Shown: in pieces, positions 37,446 to 46,362 of the stretch | Layout: each line of letters starts with the position of its first letter | Numbering within the stretch: position 1 is the first letter of the stretch | Assembly: GCA_013141385.1 (NCBI GenBank) | Contig: JABFRB010000014.1 | Coordinates: 124,001-188,000, forward strand | DNA: 64,000 bases | Source of the DNA: Bacteroidales bacterium | GTDB lineage: Bacteria; Bacteroidota; Bacteroidia; Bacteroidales; Tenuifilaceae | Direction of reading: 5' to 3' | Program-made: the position numbers and the translations under genes | Notes under the pieces: generated by a model | Databases searched by the model: none | The model's input: only the letters and a program-made list of their open reading frames with translations | Told to the model about the DNA's origin: nothing

Positions 37446-37853
37446 ATGCCACAACTTACCGATACAGTTCAACGTTCGATGTTTTATGGGGCTAAACCAG
37501 AAGTATTTAGAAAAGCAAAGGTTTTACGTGCTAATATGACCCCATCCGAAATAAAATTAAATGAGAAATTGAGAAATAATCAAATCTTAGGATTAAGGTT
37601 TAAAGCACAACATCCAATTAATCAGTTTATCGTTGATTTTTATTGTCATCCTCTAAGGCTAGTAATTGAGGTTGATGGCGAAATCCATGATCTAAAAAGC
37701 GCAAAGGAGTATGATGAGAATAGAACTTTAGAATTGGAAAAACTTGGTTTAAAAATAATTCGCTTCACCAATAAAGATGTAACAGAAAACATTGATACAG
37801 TAATAGATAAAATAACACATATCTGTAGAACAATAATAAAAAGAGAATATTAG
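37446..37853 (+). CDS. DUF559 domain protein (Vsr/restriction endonuclease-like fold)
   Basis: A 135-residue protein of the DUF559 family, related to the very-short-patch repair endonuclease fold. The ATG at 37446 is used rather than TTG at 37440. Family features: KAKVLRANMTPSEIKLNEKLRN near 18-40, GLRFKAQHPINQFIVDFYC near 45-63 and LVIEVDGEIHD near 68-78, where Asp and Glu would bind metal, then LGLKIIRFTNKDV near 102. Its activity is not established in the family. The gene is framed by inverted copies of the CCCCCTGAAGGGGG repeat (37389 and 38056), which suggests it travels with them. Confidence 0.85.
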   Translation: MPQLTDTVQRSMFYGAKPEVFRKAKVLRANMTPSEIKLNEKLRNNQILGLRFKAQHPINQFIVDFYCHPLRLVIEVDGEIHDLKSAKEYDENRTLELEKLGLKIIRFTNKDVTENIDTVIDKITHICRTIIKREY

Positions 37854-38055
37854 TTTTACTTTGACAAATTAGAAAATCACACGAAAAATCAACCTAATTT
37901 ACCCCTATCCCTAAAGGGTGTAGGTTGATTTTTCTGCTTTCTTCCTAATGGGAAAGGGTAAAAAGTGCAACGAACTAGGCAAAGTCAAAAATCAAATACA
38001 ATCCAAACCCGTCAAAGTAAGAATATCATCAAAACACCTGTAATAGCCAATTCTT

Positions 38056-38080
38056 AGCCCCCTTCAGGGGGTTGGGGGTC
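38056..38080. repeat. CCCCCTGAAGGGGG repeat, right inverted copy
   Basis: AGCCCCCTTCAGGGGGTTGG followed by GGGTC is the reverse complement of the left copy at 37389 with a few changes. The rest of the gap 37854-38280 holds a short CCCTAAAGGG palindrome near 37908 and no gene. Confidence 0.7.
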
Positions 38081-38280
38081 AAATCCACCCCAAACCCACC
38101 ACAAAAATCACACACTCTTTCAATAATCTTCACCCTATTCAAACTTCTGATAATCCAAATCTTTGCTTCTATCGGGAAACTCAACAGAAATTTTATTTTC
38201 TAATTATTTCAAACTTTTGAATAATTTTAGGGAGAATTAATCAGTTATTACTGAAACATAAAATTCTTAAACCCAAATCC

Positions 38281-41200
38281 ATGAAGCACTCAGCGATTAT
38301 TTTCATTCTAATGCTAGCATTATTAACCGATGCTTGCATTACAAACTCTTTTGCTCAAACAAACTCTCAGAGAGGCTTTAACGCCCCAAGACTGATGGTT
38401 AAAGACGAAACCTCTCAAGGTTCGGAATACCCACTAGAACTTAGCAAATTTGATGTTTCAGTAATCGTTGTTGGAAATATTGCTACAACTACTATGGAAA
38501 TGACATTTCATAACTCTACCTATAGAGTTTTAGAGGGAGAACTTGTTTTTCCACTTGGCGAAGGGCAAACTGTATCGAGGTTTGCACTTGATATCAATGG
38601 AAAACTCCGTGAAGGAGTTGTTGTTGATAAACAAAAAGGACAGCAAGTATTTGAGGCAGTAATAAGAAAAAACATCGATCCAGGACTTCTAGAAAAAACA
38701 CAAGGAAATAACTTTAGAGCAAGGGTTTACCCTATTCCTGCAAATGGGTACAAAAAAGCCCTAATTGCCTTCGAAAGCGAACTTTCGTATTCTAAAGACG
38801 GTTATTTATACCTTCTCCCAATGAATTTCGACAACAAAATTGGCGACTTTAACCTTCATATAGAAGTTGTTAACCAAGATATTGAACCAACAGTTAGCAA
38901 GAATGAATTTGAAAATATTAAGTTTAAGCAATGGCATAATTCATACATCACAGATTATCAGCAACAAAATTATCTTCCAAATAAGCAGATTGGTTTTACA
39001 ATCCCTTTCCAAAAGTCAGGCAATATAACCTATATAGACAAAGGCAAAGTTGACAAAGACAACTACTTCTACCTTAACATCTTTCCAAAGAATGAGGAGA
39101 GGGTAAAGGTTTTACCAAAGAAAATTACGATGCTTTGGGACGTTTCCTCATCTATGAAAGATAGGGATATTGATGCTGAAATTATATTGCTTAAAAAATA
39201 CCTCAACAAAATTCAAAACACAGAAATTGAATTTGTTCCATTCTCAAATGATTTAGAATCAACGAAAACCTACAAAATAGCAAATGGCAATATCGATGAA
39301 CTTTTAAAAGATATAAATGGTTTAGTTTACGATGGTGGGACTCAACTTGGCGCCATTGATCTCAATAAATTCAGCTGCGATGAATTCTTACTCTTTACTG
39401 ATGGTGTGAGCAATTTCGGTAAAAATGAAGTGGTGCTTTCAAAAACTCCTGTAATTGCAGTATCTTCATCCCAAACAACCGAATATTCCTACTTACAGTA
39501 TATTGCATCTGCCACGGCAGGTATTTATATCAACCTAAAAAAGATAACAGCGGATCAAGCACTAGAATTCTTAGTAAAGCAAAAACTACATTTCATTTCG
39601 GCCGAATTTGAAAAGAATCAGATATCTAATGTTTACCCATCAGCACCAACCTATTTTACAAATAACTTTTCTGTATCAGGGAAACTACTGGCTAATGCGG
39701 CTAATATCAAGCTGAACTTTGGATTTGGTAAAGAAATTGTTCACACCGAAACAATTGCAGTAAACTCAAATAATATTTCCGACAAAGGTCTAATTGAACG
39801 AGTATGGGCTCAAAAACGGATAAACGAGTTGAGTCTGAACCCCTCAAAAAACAATGATGAGATTACTGCTGTTGGGAAAAAGTTCTCAATTGTCACCTCT
39901 AACACATCACTAATTGTACTTGATAGGGTCGAGGACTATGTTCAATATAAAATCACCCCTCCAGAAGAGCTAATCGAAGAATATAACAACATGATTGGCA
40001 AACAAATAAATGATGAAAAAAGATCAGTTCGCGATCACATTGATCAGGTAGTAAATCAATTCAACCAAAAAGTTGAATGGTGGAAGAAAGATTTCAAAGC
40101 ACCAGATACCCTAAATATCAAAAAAGGTAAAGTTACACAGAGCAATATATACCCCCCTCGTCAATATTCAACTCAAACAAAAACTATTTCTGGCAGAGTT
40201 ATATCTAATGAAGATGGGATGCCAATTCCAGGGGTTTCCGTTGTAATAAAAGGAACTAATGTTGGAACTATTACCAATGTAGATGGTAATTTTCAACTTA
40301 TCGTACCTATTAATGCAATTCTTCAGGTTAGCTTTATTGGTATGAAAACTACTGAGGTAGATGTCTCCAATTTAATTAATCTCGAAATTACCATGGAAGC
40401 TGAGAATGTTTCTTTAGATGAAGTTGTGGTTACTGCATTAGGTGTTAGTAGGGAAGAATCAAGAGATGAAGCAATAACCGAGGTGGTAGCTGATGAAGTT
40501 TCGGTAGAAACAAATATGTCATTAAAACAAGATAAATCAGTAGATATGCAAACTCCCCACCCTTCCATTGAGATCAACAAGTGGGATCCTGCCACCCCAT
40601 ATATGACTGAATTCAAGAGTAGTAAAGACAAAGATCTATACCAAAAGTATCTACAACTCAAACCCGAAAACCTAAAAACACCTTCATTCTACCTTGATGC
40701 TGCAGAATACTTTATTGAAAAGGGCAAGAAAAAAGAGGCAATAAAAATACTATCGAATATCGCTGAGCTTGAACTCGAAAATCACGAACTACTCAGAACT
40801 TTAGCCCGAAAACTTCAGCAAATAGGCGAAATTGAAACAGCAATATGCATATTTAAGGATGTGGTTAAACTGCGTCCAGAAGAACCTCAATCGTTCCGCG
40901 ATTTAGGATTAGCTTATGCAAGTAACAATGAATATCAAAAAGCCACAGATATCCTTTATAGTATTGTTGAGAAAAACTGGGATGGCAGATTCCCTGGTAT
41001 TGAGGTAATTGTCATTGGAGAAATGAATGCCATTATTGAACAGGCCGATGGAAAGATAAACACAGAAGAGTATGATAGTAGATTTTTAAAAAACCTTCCA
41101 GTAGATATTAGAGTTGTACTTAACTGGGATGCGAATAATACTGATATAGACCTTTGGGTTACAGATCCCTTCAACGACAAGTGTTTTTACTCTCACCCAT

Positions 41201-41475
41201 TAACAAGATGTGGTGGTTATATGTCAAGAGATTTTACTGGAGGATATGGACCTGAGGAATTCCTTATTAAAAAAGCCCCAGATGGAAAATACAAGGTTCA
41301 AATTAATTACTACGGAACAAGTCAGCAAACAATTCAAGGTCCTGTTAATATTCAAATTCAAATGTTTACAAATTACGGGACTAAACAACAGGAGGTAAAA
41401 GAGGTAACAATGAGGCTAGCTGAACGAAAAGAGGTAATTGACATAGGAAATCTACTATTTGGCAATAAAAAATAA
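38281..41475 (+). CDS. exported VIT/vWA protein with carboxypeptidase-regulatory, TPR and DUF2135-like domains
   Basis: A 1064-residue exported protein. After a signal peptide (ends NSFAQ, about 26) come a VIT domain (about 45-170; VVGNIATTTMEMTFHN, LEGELVFPLGEGQTV), a vWA domain with MIDAS motif DVSSSMKD near 287, a CarboxypepD_reg-like beta domain (about 637-710; ISGRVISNEDGMPIPGVSVV), the SusC-style segment DEVVVTALGVSRE near 713, two or more TPR-like helices (about 800-900) and a C-terminal DUF2135/YfaP-like beta domain (about 940-1050; LNWDANNTDIDLWVTDP). VIT/vWA proteins usually bind proteins through metal. The TonB-box-like segment without a barrel is unusual. A terminator follows at 41500. 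Confidence 0.88.
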   Translation: MKHSAIIFILMLALLTDACITNSFAQTNSQRGFNAPRLMVKDETSQGSEYPLELSKFDVSVIVVGNIATTTMEMTFHNSTYRVLEGELVFPLGEGQTVSRFALDINGKLREGVVVDKQKGQQVFEAVIRKNIDPGLLEKTQGNNFRARVYPIPANGYKKALIAFESELSYSKDGYLYLLPMNFDNKIGDFNLHIEVVNQDIEPTVSKNEFENIKFKQWHNSYITDYQQQNYLPNKQIGFTIPFQKSGNITYIDKGKVDKDNYFYLNIFPKNEERVKVLPKKITMLWDVSSSMKDRDIDAEIILLKKYLNKIQNTEIEFVPFSNDLESTKTYKIANGNIDELLKDINGLVYDGGTQLGAIDLNKFSCDEFLLFTDGVSNFGKNEVVLSKTPVIAVSSSQTTEYSYLQYIASATAGIYINLKKITADQALEFLVKQKLHFISAEFEKNQISNVYPSAPTYFTNNFSVSGKLLANAANIKLNFGFGKEIVHTETIAVNSNNISDKGLIERVWAQKRINELSLNPSKNNDEITAVGKKFSIVTSNTSLIVLDRVEDYVQYKITPPEELIEEYNNMIGKQINDEKRSVRDHIDQVVNQFNQKVEWWKKDFKAPDTLNIKKGKVTQSNIYPPRQYSTQTKTISGRVISNEDGMPIPGVSVVIKGTNVGTITNVDGNFQLIVPINAILQVSFIGMKTTEVDVSNLINLEITMEAENVSLDEVVVTALGVSREESRDEAITEVVADEVSVETNMSLKQDKSVDMQTPHPSIEINKWDPATPYMTEFKSSKDKDLYQKYLQLKPENLKTPSFYLDAAEYFIEKGKKKEAIKILSNIAELELENHELLRTLARKLQQIGEIETAICIFKDVVKLRPEEPQSFRDLGLAYASNNEYQKATDILYSIVEKNWDGRFPGIEVIVIGEMNAIIEQADGKINTEEYDSRFLKNLPVDIRVVLNWDANNTDIDLWVTDPFNDKCFYSHPLTRCGGYMSRDFTGGYGPEEFLIKKAPDGKYKVQINYYGTSQQTIQGPVNIQIQMFTNYGTKQQEVKEVTMRLAERKEVIDIGNLLFGNKK

Positions 41476-41499
41476 CACTATTTGTTCCATAATATCCAT

Positions 41500-41527
41500 G
41501 AGAGTTGGGCTACATAACCCAACTCTC
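41500..41527 (+). terminator. intrinsic terminator of the VIT/vWA gene
   Basis: GAGAGTTGGG and CCCAACTCTC form a perfect 10-bp stem around an 8-base loop, followed by ACTATTTT. Confidence 0.8.
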
Positions 41528-41610
41528 ACTATTTTAAGAAATCCTATTTTATAAATAATACATCCATGTACAACAAAACAACATTAACATAAACAACAAG
41601 ATTTTGAGGT

Positions 41611-41763
41611 ATATTACGCTCCTACGGAGCTTATTTTTCTGTCGATGTTTTTTTTCCTACAAATATTATCGCGGTGCTACCGCTTAAAAAGCTGCAGAGC
41701 AGCAAAATATTTGTAATAAGTAATTTACAAGTAGGAGTTGTAAGCTGCAGAGCAGCGTAATAT
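41611..41763. repeat. 153-bp element with nested inverted and direct repeats
   Basis: The ends ATATTACGCT and AGCGTAATAT are perfect inverted repeats. Inside are GCTCC-TAC-GGAGC, the direct repeat GCTGCAGAGCAGC (41691-41703 and 41744-41756) and CAAATATT/AATATTTG arms. No coding potential is seen. It looks like a small non-autonomous or structured-RNA element. Confidence 0.65.
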
Positions 41764-41884
41764 TAATAAACATTTTTAAACAGATGCTATTCAAAATTTT
41801 AACGGACAAGAATAATATAATTGCTAATTTTGAATATATAATTATTTGCACCTCCGTTATTTACCTAAAAGCAAAACACACTCC

Positions 41885-41987
41885 ATTGTCATTCCGGGCG
41901 AAGTCCCGGAATCTTTTGGAAGAGATAGATTCCTGCATTCGCAGGAACCGAGCATATTTTGCGAGTTCGCCGTAAGGCAATGACAAT
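41885..41987. repeat. 103-bp element with 9-bp terminal inverted repeats
   Basis: ATTGTCATT and AATGACAAT bound a segment starting CCGGGCGAAGTCCCGGAATC (hairpin) and containing TTCCTGCATTCGCAGGAA (hairpin) and a copy of the CCGAGCATATTTTGCGAGTT repeat. It is a compound of repeat types found elsewhere in the window, lying in the non-coding gap before the AlkD gene. Confidence 0.7.
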
Positions 41988-42049
41988 TTGGATTGTTTAT
42001 TCTTCATTAGGTATCATTACGGACAATCATATATAATTATTTCGTAAAC

Positions 42050-42775
42050 ATGAGCACCTTCAATAAAATAGTTGAGTCATTAGCTTTATATGCTGATACT
42101 AAAAAGGATAAAAAATCTCTCGAAAAATTCTTTCAGGTTTATTCGGGAGGATATGGCGAAGGCGATAAATTTATTGGGGTTAGCGTCCCCAATCAGCGAA
42201 AAATATCAAATCAATTTTTTAAAGAAACATCTCCTGATGATATTCAGAACCTCTTAAATAGTGAATTTCATGAACATCGATTAACGTCACTTTTAATCCT
42301 TGTAAAGCAATATCAAAAATCCAAAAAATTTGAAGAAAGGGAGAAAATCGCCCTTCTGTATCTTAATAATATCGATAGGGTAAACGGATGGGATCTTGTG
42401 GATTCTTCGGCACAGCATATCGTTGGACCTTATGTTATGGAAACCGCTAAATTTGATATCCTCGACGAACTTGCCGAAAGCAATCATCTATGGAAACAGC
42501 GGGTTTCAATTATTGCCACTTTCTATCTAATCCGCCAAGGACATTACATACATACCCTTAGAATATCGGAGAAATTGGTTAACCATAAACACGACCTTAT
42601 CCACAAAGCAGTAGGTTGGATGCTTCGTGAGGTTGGCAATCGCAGTTTAAAAGATGAACTTCCCTTTCTCAATAAATACGCTCAAACAATGCCCCGAACT
42701 ATGCTCCGCTATGCAATTGAGAAGTTTGAACCTGAATTGCGAGATAAATATCTTACTATGGGGCAAAGAAAGTAA
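42050..42775 (+). CDS. DNA alkylation repair protein (AlkD-like HEAT-repeat glycosylase)
   Basis: A 241-residue protein of the AlkC/AlkD HEAT-like family, which excises bulky or cationic alkylated bases. Family motifs seen: YSGGYGEGDKFIGVSVPNQRKI near 30-50, EFHEHRLTSLLILV near 72-85, NGWDLVDSSAQHIVGPYV near 111-128 (Trp and Asp that line the DNA cleft), LWKQRVSIIATFYLI near 144-158 and LIHKAVGWMLREVGNR near 183-198. It stands alone between two repeat-rich gaps. Confidence 0.9.
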   Translation: MSTFNKIVESLALYADTKKDKKSLEKFFQVYSGGYGEGDKFIGVSVPNQRKISNQFFKETSPDDIQNLLNSEFHEHRLTSLLILVKQYQKSKKFEEREKIALLYLNNIDRVNGWDLVDSSAQHIVGPYVMETAKFDILDELAESNHLWKQRVSIIATFYLIRQGHYIHTLRISEKLVNHKHDLIHKAVGWMLREVGNRSLKDELPFLNKYAQTMPRTMLRYAIEKFEPELRDKYLTMGQRK

Positions 42776-42906
42776 CGAGGAGGTTATCTTCATTATCCCA
42801 TTTTTCCATTAAAACATTGTAAATCATCCTACAAATATTTCTTTGAAAATAAAGATTACAAGTTACTGTATTCATTAACACTTAATATCGTTGATATACG
42901 TTGGGT

Positions 42907-43059
42907 TCACGCAAAGTCGCAAAGCACGCCAAGGGAGAAAAACTAAAGGATTTTTCTCTTTGCGCACAAACCTTAAGTTCAATTTGATATATTCTAATAA
43001 TAATTCAACTGAATTTCTCTTCCATCATATCTTCTTTGCGGCTTAGCGACTTTGCGTGA
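42907..43059. repeat. long inverted repeat with 14-bp perfect ends (GCAAAG type)
   Basis: TCACGCAAAGTCGC (42907-42920) and GCGACTTTGCGTGA (43046-43059) are perfect inverted copies 125 bases apart; inner GCAAAG/CTTTGCG words add further pairing. It is related in design to the element at 27604. No gene is seen in 42776-43146. Confidence 0.7.
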
Positions 43060-43146
43060 GATTTTTATTGCCGAATAGTTACAAAACATTTTAACATCTA
43101 CCTCAAACTCCCTTTTTCTTCATAGTTTTGCAATCATTTTTAAGCC

Positions 43147-44436
43147 ATGAACTATCAGCAAACCGTTGATTACCTCTTCTCGCAGCTACCCGTTTTTCAG
43201 CGAATTGGGAAGGCTGCATATAAAGCCGATCTTAATAACACCATTGCGCTGGATGAGTACTTCAATCATCCTCATAAATCATTTAAAACCATACATGTAG
43301 CAGGAACCAATGGCAAAGGAAGCACTTCGCATATCTTGGCATCTGTTCTTGCAAAGGCTGGATATAAGGTTGGGCTTTATACCTCTCCCCATTTAAAGGA
43401 TTTTCGCGAAAGAATTAGAATAAATGGAGTGGTAATTCCTGAGCAGGAGGTTATTGATCTTGTTGAAAAGCACCAACCAATTTTTGAGAAGGTAAAACCC
43501 TCATTTTTTGAGATGACTGTTGCTTTGGCATTCGATTACTTTGCAAGGGAAAAGGTTGATGTTGCAGTTATTGAGGTGGGTTTGGGCGGTAGGCTCGATT
43601 CCACAAATATTATCACCCCAGAACTATCGGTTATTACCAATATTAGCTTCGACCATACCGATTTACTGGGCGATACTCTTCCAAAAATCGCCTTTGAAAA
43701 AGCAGGAATCATAAAGCCAAATATCCCCGTAGTGATTTCTCAAACACAACCCGAAACGGAACAGGTTTTTCGAGATAAGGCCAAAGAAACCAGCTCTCCT
43801 CTCCTATTTGCCGATAAGGTTTATAGAATTATTAATATTGATGACCAGAACCCAAACTGGCAATCATTTGATATTGAGCGAAATGATGGAGTTTATTTAA
43901 AAGATATCCGTTTAGATCTTAGGGGAATATACCAAAAGCACAACCTGCCCGGAGTTCTACTTGCCCTTGATATCATTAAGGATAAAGGATTTAGCATTTC
44001 CGATAAGCATACTAAAGATGGATTAGCCGTAGCATCCGCATCAACAGGGCTATTGGGACGATGGCAAACACTACAGGATAAGCCCATGACAATTTGCGAT
44101 ACTGGTCATAATATTGATGGCATTACCCAAGTTTTGCAGCAGATAAGCAAAGTTAAACGGGAAAAGTTACATATAGTAATTGGAATGGTTGGCGATAAGG
44201 ATATTGAGGGAGTTCTTGCCCTTTTACCTAAAGATGCCATTTACTACTTCACAAAAGCCTCAATCCCCAGAGCCCTAAATGAATTGACACTAGCCAACAA
44301 AGCTGCTAGCTATAACCTGAAAGGAAATACTTTCCCAACCGTTAAAGAAGCGCTCGATACCGCCAAAAAAAATGCAACTCCTAACGACCTGATTTTTATT
44401 GGTGGTAGCACATTTGTTGTTGCCGAGGTTGTTTGA
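43147..44436 (+). CDS. folC: bifunctional folylpolyglutamate synthase/dihydrofolate synthase
   Basis: A 429-residue Mur-ligase-family enzyme adding glutamate to dihydropteroate and folates. Seen: the P-loop VAGTNGKGSTSHILASVL near 51-68, YTSPHLKDFRERIRING near 78-95, EVGLGGRLDSTNII near 147-160, the metal-binding His in ITNISFDHTDLLG near 167, LLGRWQTLQ near 301 and CDTGHNIDGI near 316. The product supports the folate cycle used by MetF and MetH, but the gene is far from that operon. It converges on the next gene with only 13 bases between the stops and no visible terminator. Confidence 0.95.
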   Translation: MNYQQTVDYLFSQLPVFQRIGKAAYKADLNNTIALDEYFNHPHKSFKTIHVAGTNGKGSTSHILASVLAKAGYKVGLYTSPHLKDFRERIRINGVVIPEQEVIDLVEKHQPIFEKVKPSFFEMTVALAFDYFAREKVDVAVIEVGLGGRLDSTNIITPELSVITNISFDHTDLLGDTLPKIAFEKAGIIKPNIPVVISQTQPETEQVFRDKAKETSSPLLFADKVYRIINIDDQNPNWQSFDIERNDGVYLKDIRLDLRGIYQKHNLPGVLLALDIIKDKGFSISDKHTKDGLAVASASTGLLGRWQTLQDKPMTICDTGHNIDGITQVLQQISKVKREKLHIVIGMVGDKDIEGVLALLPKDAIYYFTKASIPRALNELTLANKAASYNLKGNTFPTVKEALDTAKKNATPNDLIFIGGSTFVVAEVV

Positions 44437-44449
44437 AAGAAAGATCAAT

Positions 44450-45328
44450 CTATTTTCCCTCTATAGGGACAGTTAATCCTAACCAAGGAATAGCCACTAA
44501 ACTCTCCATTCCTGTATAAATAGGAATCACCAACCCATAATCTATTGCAATCTTTCTAGTTAGCGTTCTTCCTCCTAACGTCATTAGAATTACATATCCA
44601 TCACCCGTTGAGATGTAATAATTCTCTGACATAAAATATCCTCTTTTACCTGTCCTAATCATTGTACTTGCCATTACAATGGGTCTTTTGGCCCAATCTT
44701 TCCCAACATATCCATATCCCATGCCTAGCGTAAAATTTCTATCACGTGATCCAAATGTAGTAAGCCCATAAGCGATTCCAAACGAAGCACTGTCCTCTCC
44801 TATTACTGTTGCAGCCAATATTCCCGCCCCAAGATTGAATTCATCCTTTTTTATAGGAATCGAGAATTTTGGTGTTATCCAAACCGGAGTGGATCCACCC
44901 GCAAAAAGAAATAATGGAATCAAACCAACGCCAACCGAAAAATTATCGGAAAATCCATATCCTGCCTGATTATAAAAAATCCACAAATTTTGGTAGTATC
45001 CCTCCCCTGTCTTTAGCCCATATCCGTTTGGTGCCCAAAAATATCTTGTAGATTGAATGTTTTCAAACCAAACTGTGCCATCCTTTATTTGTTCCAATTT
45101 AACTTCCTTAATTTTCTTAATATTTATTCTTTGAATGGTGATGATTCCTATATTGTCTGTCTTCAATATTAGAGTAACAGTATTGTCACTAAGTATTTTA
45201 CCAACATACTCATTACCATCAATGGTTTCAATAAGTACTACTTTACTTGTATCTGCAACAAGCTGACAGTAAACATTGAAATTGCAAAACAAAGTAAAGA
45301 AGAATATTAGAGTAGTGATTTTTTTCAT
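44450..45328 (-). CDS. exported protein of unknown function, possible outer-membrane barrel
   Basis: A 292-residue protein. The ATG at 45328 gives a good signal peptide (TTLIFFFTLFCNFNVYCQ); an in-frame upstream start would add 21 residues including a second hydrophobic run. The N-terminal mature part is SHb-like, with short strands (VVLIETIDGNEYVGKIL, TLILKTDNIGIITI) seen in proteins that follow Bacteroidota peptide-processing domains. The rest is Gly/aromatic-rich (GVGLIPLFLFAGG, TLGMGYGYVGKDWAK, GYFMSENYYIST) with alternating patterns typical of a barrel. No enzymatic motif is seen. Surface or outer-membrane location is inferred. Confidence 0.6.
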   Translation of the reverse strand: MKKITTLIFFFTLFCNFNVYCQLVADTSKVVLIETIDGNEYVGKILSDNTVTLILKTDNIGIITIQRINIKKIKEVKLEQIKDGTVWFENIQSTRYFWAPNGYGLKTGEGYYQNLWIFYNQAGYGFSDNFSVGVGLIPLFLFAGGSTPVWITPKFSIPIKKDEFNLGAGILAATVIGEDSASFGIAYGLTTFGSRDRNFTLGMGYGYVGKDWAKRPIVMASTMIRTGKRGYFMSENYYISTGDGYVILMTLGGRTLTRKIAIDYGLVIPIYTGMESLVAIPWLGLTVPIEGK

Positions 45329-45449
45329 TTTACGAGTTGTGTTACAAGAGAAAGTAAAAGTAAAAATACTTACAAAAAACACTTTTGTCAACTATAAACT
45401 ACAATTACTGCAGGGTTGTTCTGGTGATATAAAAAATTTATTTGATAAT

Positions 45450-45480
45450 TTTGGTTATTCAAAAAAAGCGTTTACATTTG
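45450..45480 (+). promoter_or_regulatory. promoter of tRNA-Val
   Basis: TTTG (45450-45453), 19 bases, TACATTTG (45473-45480) is a full match to the Bacteroidota housekeeping consensus. Transcription would start about 37 bases before the tRNA. Confidence 0.8.
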
Positions 45481-45523
45481 CATCTCTTTTAGAAAAAGCA
45501 ACAACACGTTTATCTAAAGTATT

Positions 45524-45598
45524 GGGAGCTTAGCTCAGCTGGTTCAGAGCATCTGCCTTACAAGCAGAGGGCCACTGGTTCGAATCCAGTAGTTCCCA
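45524..45598 (+). tRNA. trnV: tRNA-Val, anticodon TAC
   Basis: A complete cloverleaf. The acceptor GGGAGCT pairs with AGTTCCC (one G-T), the D arm reads GCTCAGCTGGTTCAGAGC, the anticodon stem TCTGC/GCAGA holds loop CTTACAA with anticodon TAC, and the T arm is ACTGGTTCGAATCCAGT. CCA is not encoded, which fits the presence of a CCA-adding enzyme at the start of the window. A terminator follows 11 bases later. It marks the left edge of the accessory region. Confidence 0.97.
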
Positions 45599-45608
45599 CA
45601 AATCATCA

Positions 45609-45632
45609 ACCCTTGCAGACGCAAGGGTTTCT
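45609..45632 (+). terminator. terminator of tRNA-Val
   Basis: ACCCTTGC-AGAC-GCAAGGGT is an 8-bp stem with a tetraloop, followed by TTCTTTGTTATT. Confidence 0.85.
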
Positions 45633-45991
45633 TTGTTATTATACCATTCACTTATCAATGCAGTTGAGTAGTTCGTGATAGTTCCAATAAACTAAAAACG
45701 ACTTTTCAACGCTCTAAAAACCCACAATCTAAATCTTACACTACTTTATTTGTTAAATTCATTCCATCGGCCATAGAATGTTTAACTTATTTGCTATATT
45801 AGTGAAATGAAAATACTGTTTAAACCAGCATTAAATACTTAAAATATATTTGTTAGATTATTTTAATGTATATTAATGAGGTGTTGTATCGAGTATGAAA
45901 AAAGTAATGTGAAATCCAGTTTTATAAAATTGATCAAGAATAGCAGAAGACAAAAGAATGGACTGCCTCAACAACGAAACAGTCCACTTTT
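45633..45991. other. non-coding gap between tRNA-Val and the zinc-ribbon gene
   Basis: About 360 bases of AT-rich DNA. I see no convincing gene, integrase remnant or direct duplication of the tRNA 3' end here. Confidence 0.5.
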
Positions 45992-46132
45992 TTACCCAAC
46001 TTTTGTCCACTTAGTTCCGTGGCATTGGGGACATGGAGGCAATACATCAGAATTATCATCTAATCTGATTACTTCTCCACACTTTACGCATTTGTACAAA
46101 CCCTTTCCGGGCTTTTCACCTGTTGTGTACAT
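45992..46132 (-). CDS. zinc-ribbon microprotein
   Basis: A 46-residue protein starting MYTTGEKPGKGLYKCVKCGE. Two Cys pairs, CVKC (residues 15-18) and CPQC (34-37), are spaced as in a rubredoxin-like zinc ribbon. Small proteins with a TGEKPGKG-Y-C-CG start are recalled as a zinc-ribbon family; the role is unknown, nucleic-acid or protein binding being usual. It follows the small basic protein by 40 bases on the same strand. Confidence 0.75.
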   Translation of the reverse strand: MYTTGEKPGKGLYKCVKCGEVIRLDDNSDVLPPCPQCHGTKWTKVG

Positions 46133-46172
46133 AAATTTACTTTTTAAAAGGTTAATAAAAACATTAATACTA

Positions 46173-46304
46173 CTAACTGCGTTTTTTCACCGGACCAACT
46201 TTAACTTTTTCAGTTACAGTTGTCTTCGGTCTTTTAGCAGCTTCTTCAGAAGGGACAAACCTTCCGCTTCCTGCATCTCTAACACGAGTAGAAGTTTTAC
46301 TCAT
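46173..46304 (-). CDS. small basic protein of unknown function
   Basis: A 43-residue, Lys/Arg/Thr-rich protein starting MSKTSTRVRDAGSGRFVPSE and ending GPVKKRS. It lacks hydrophobic segments and is probably disordered. Its regular codon use and position between the HNH and zinc-ribbon genes, all on one strand, support it as real. The RVRDAGSGRFV stretch is recalled from other short accessory proteins in bacteria, but I know of no function. Confidence 0.6.
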   Translation of the reverse strand: MSKTSTRVRDAGSGRFVPSEEAAKRPKTTVTEKVKVGPVKKRS

Positions 46305-46362
46305 AAGCTCGAATTTTTTAAATTAATAATGTGCTTTCATCTTAAAGGACTGAAAGTTTATC

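Noticed and set aside
45276-45533. 85-codon plus-strand frame running into tRNA-Val
   Set aside because: It overlaps the tRNA promoter and acceptor stem and the 5' end of the exported-protein gene; no family features.
45609-45991. Second tRNA next to tRNA-Val
   Set aside because: After the terminator no further cloverleaf or TTCGANTC arm with partner stems is present.
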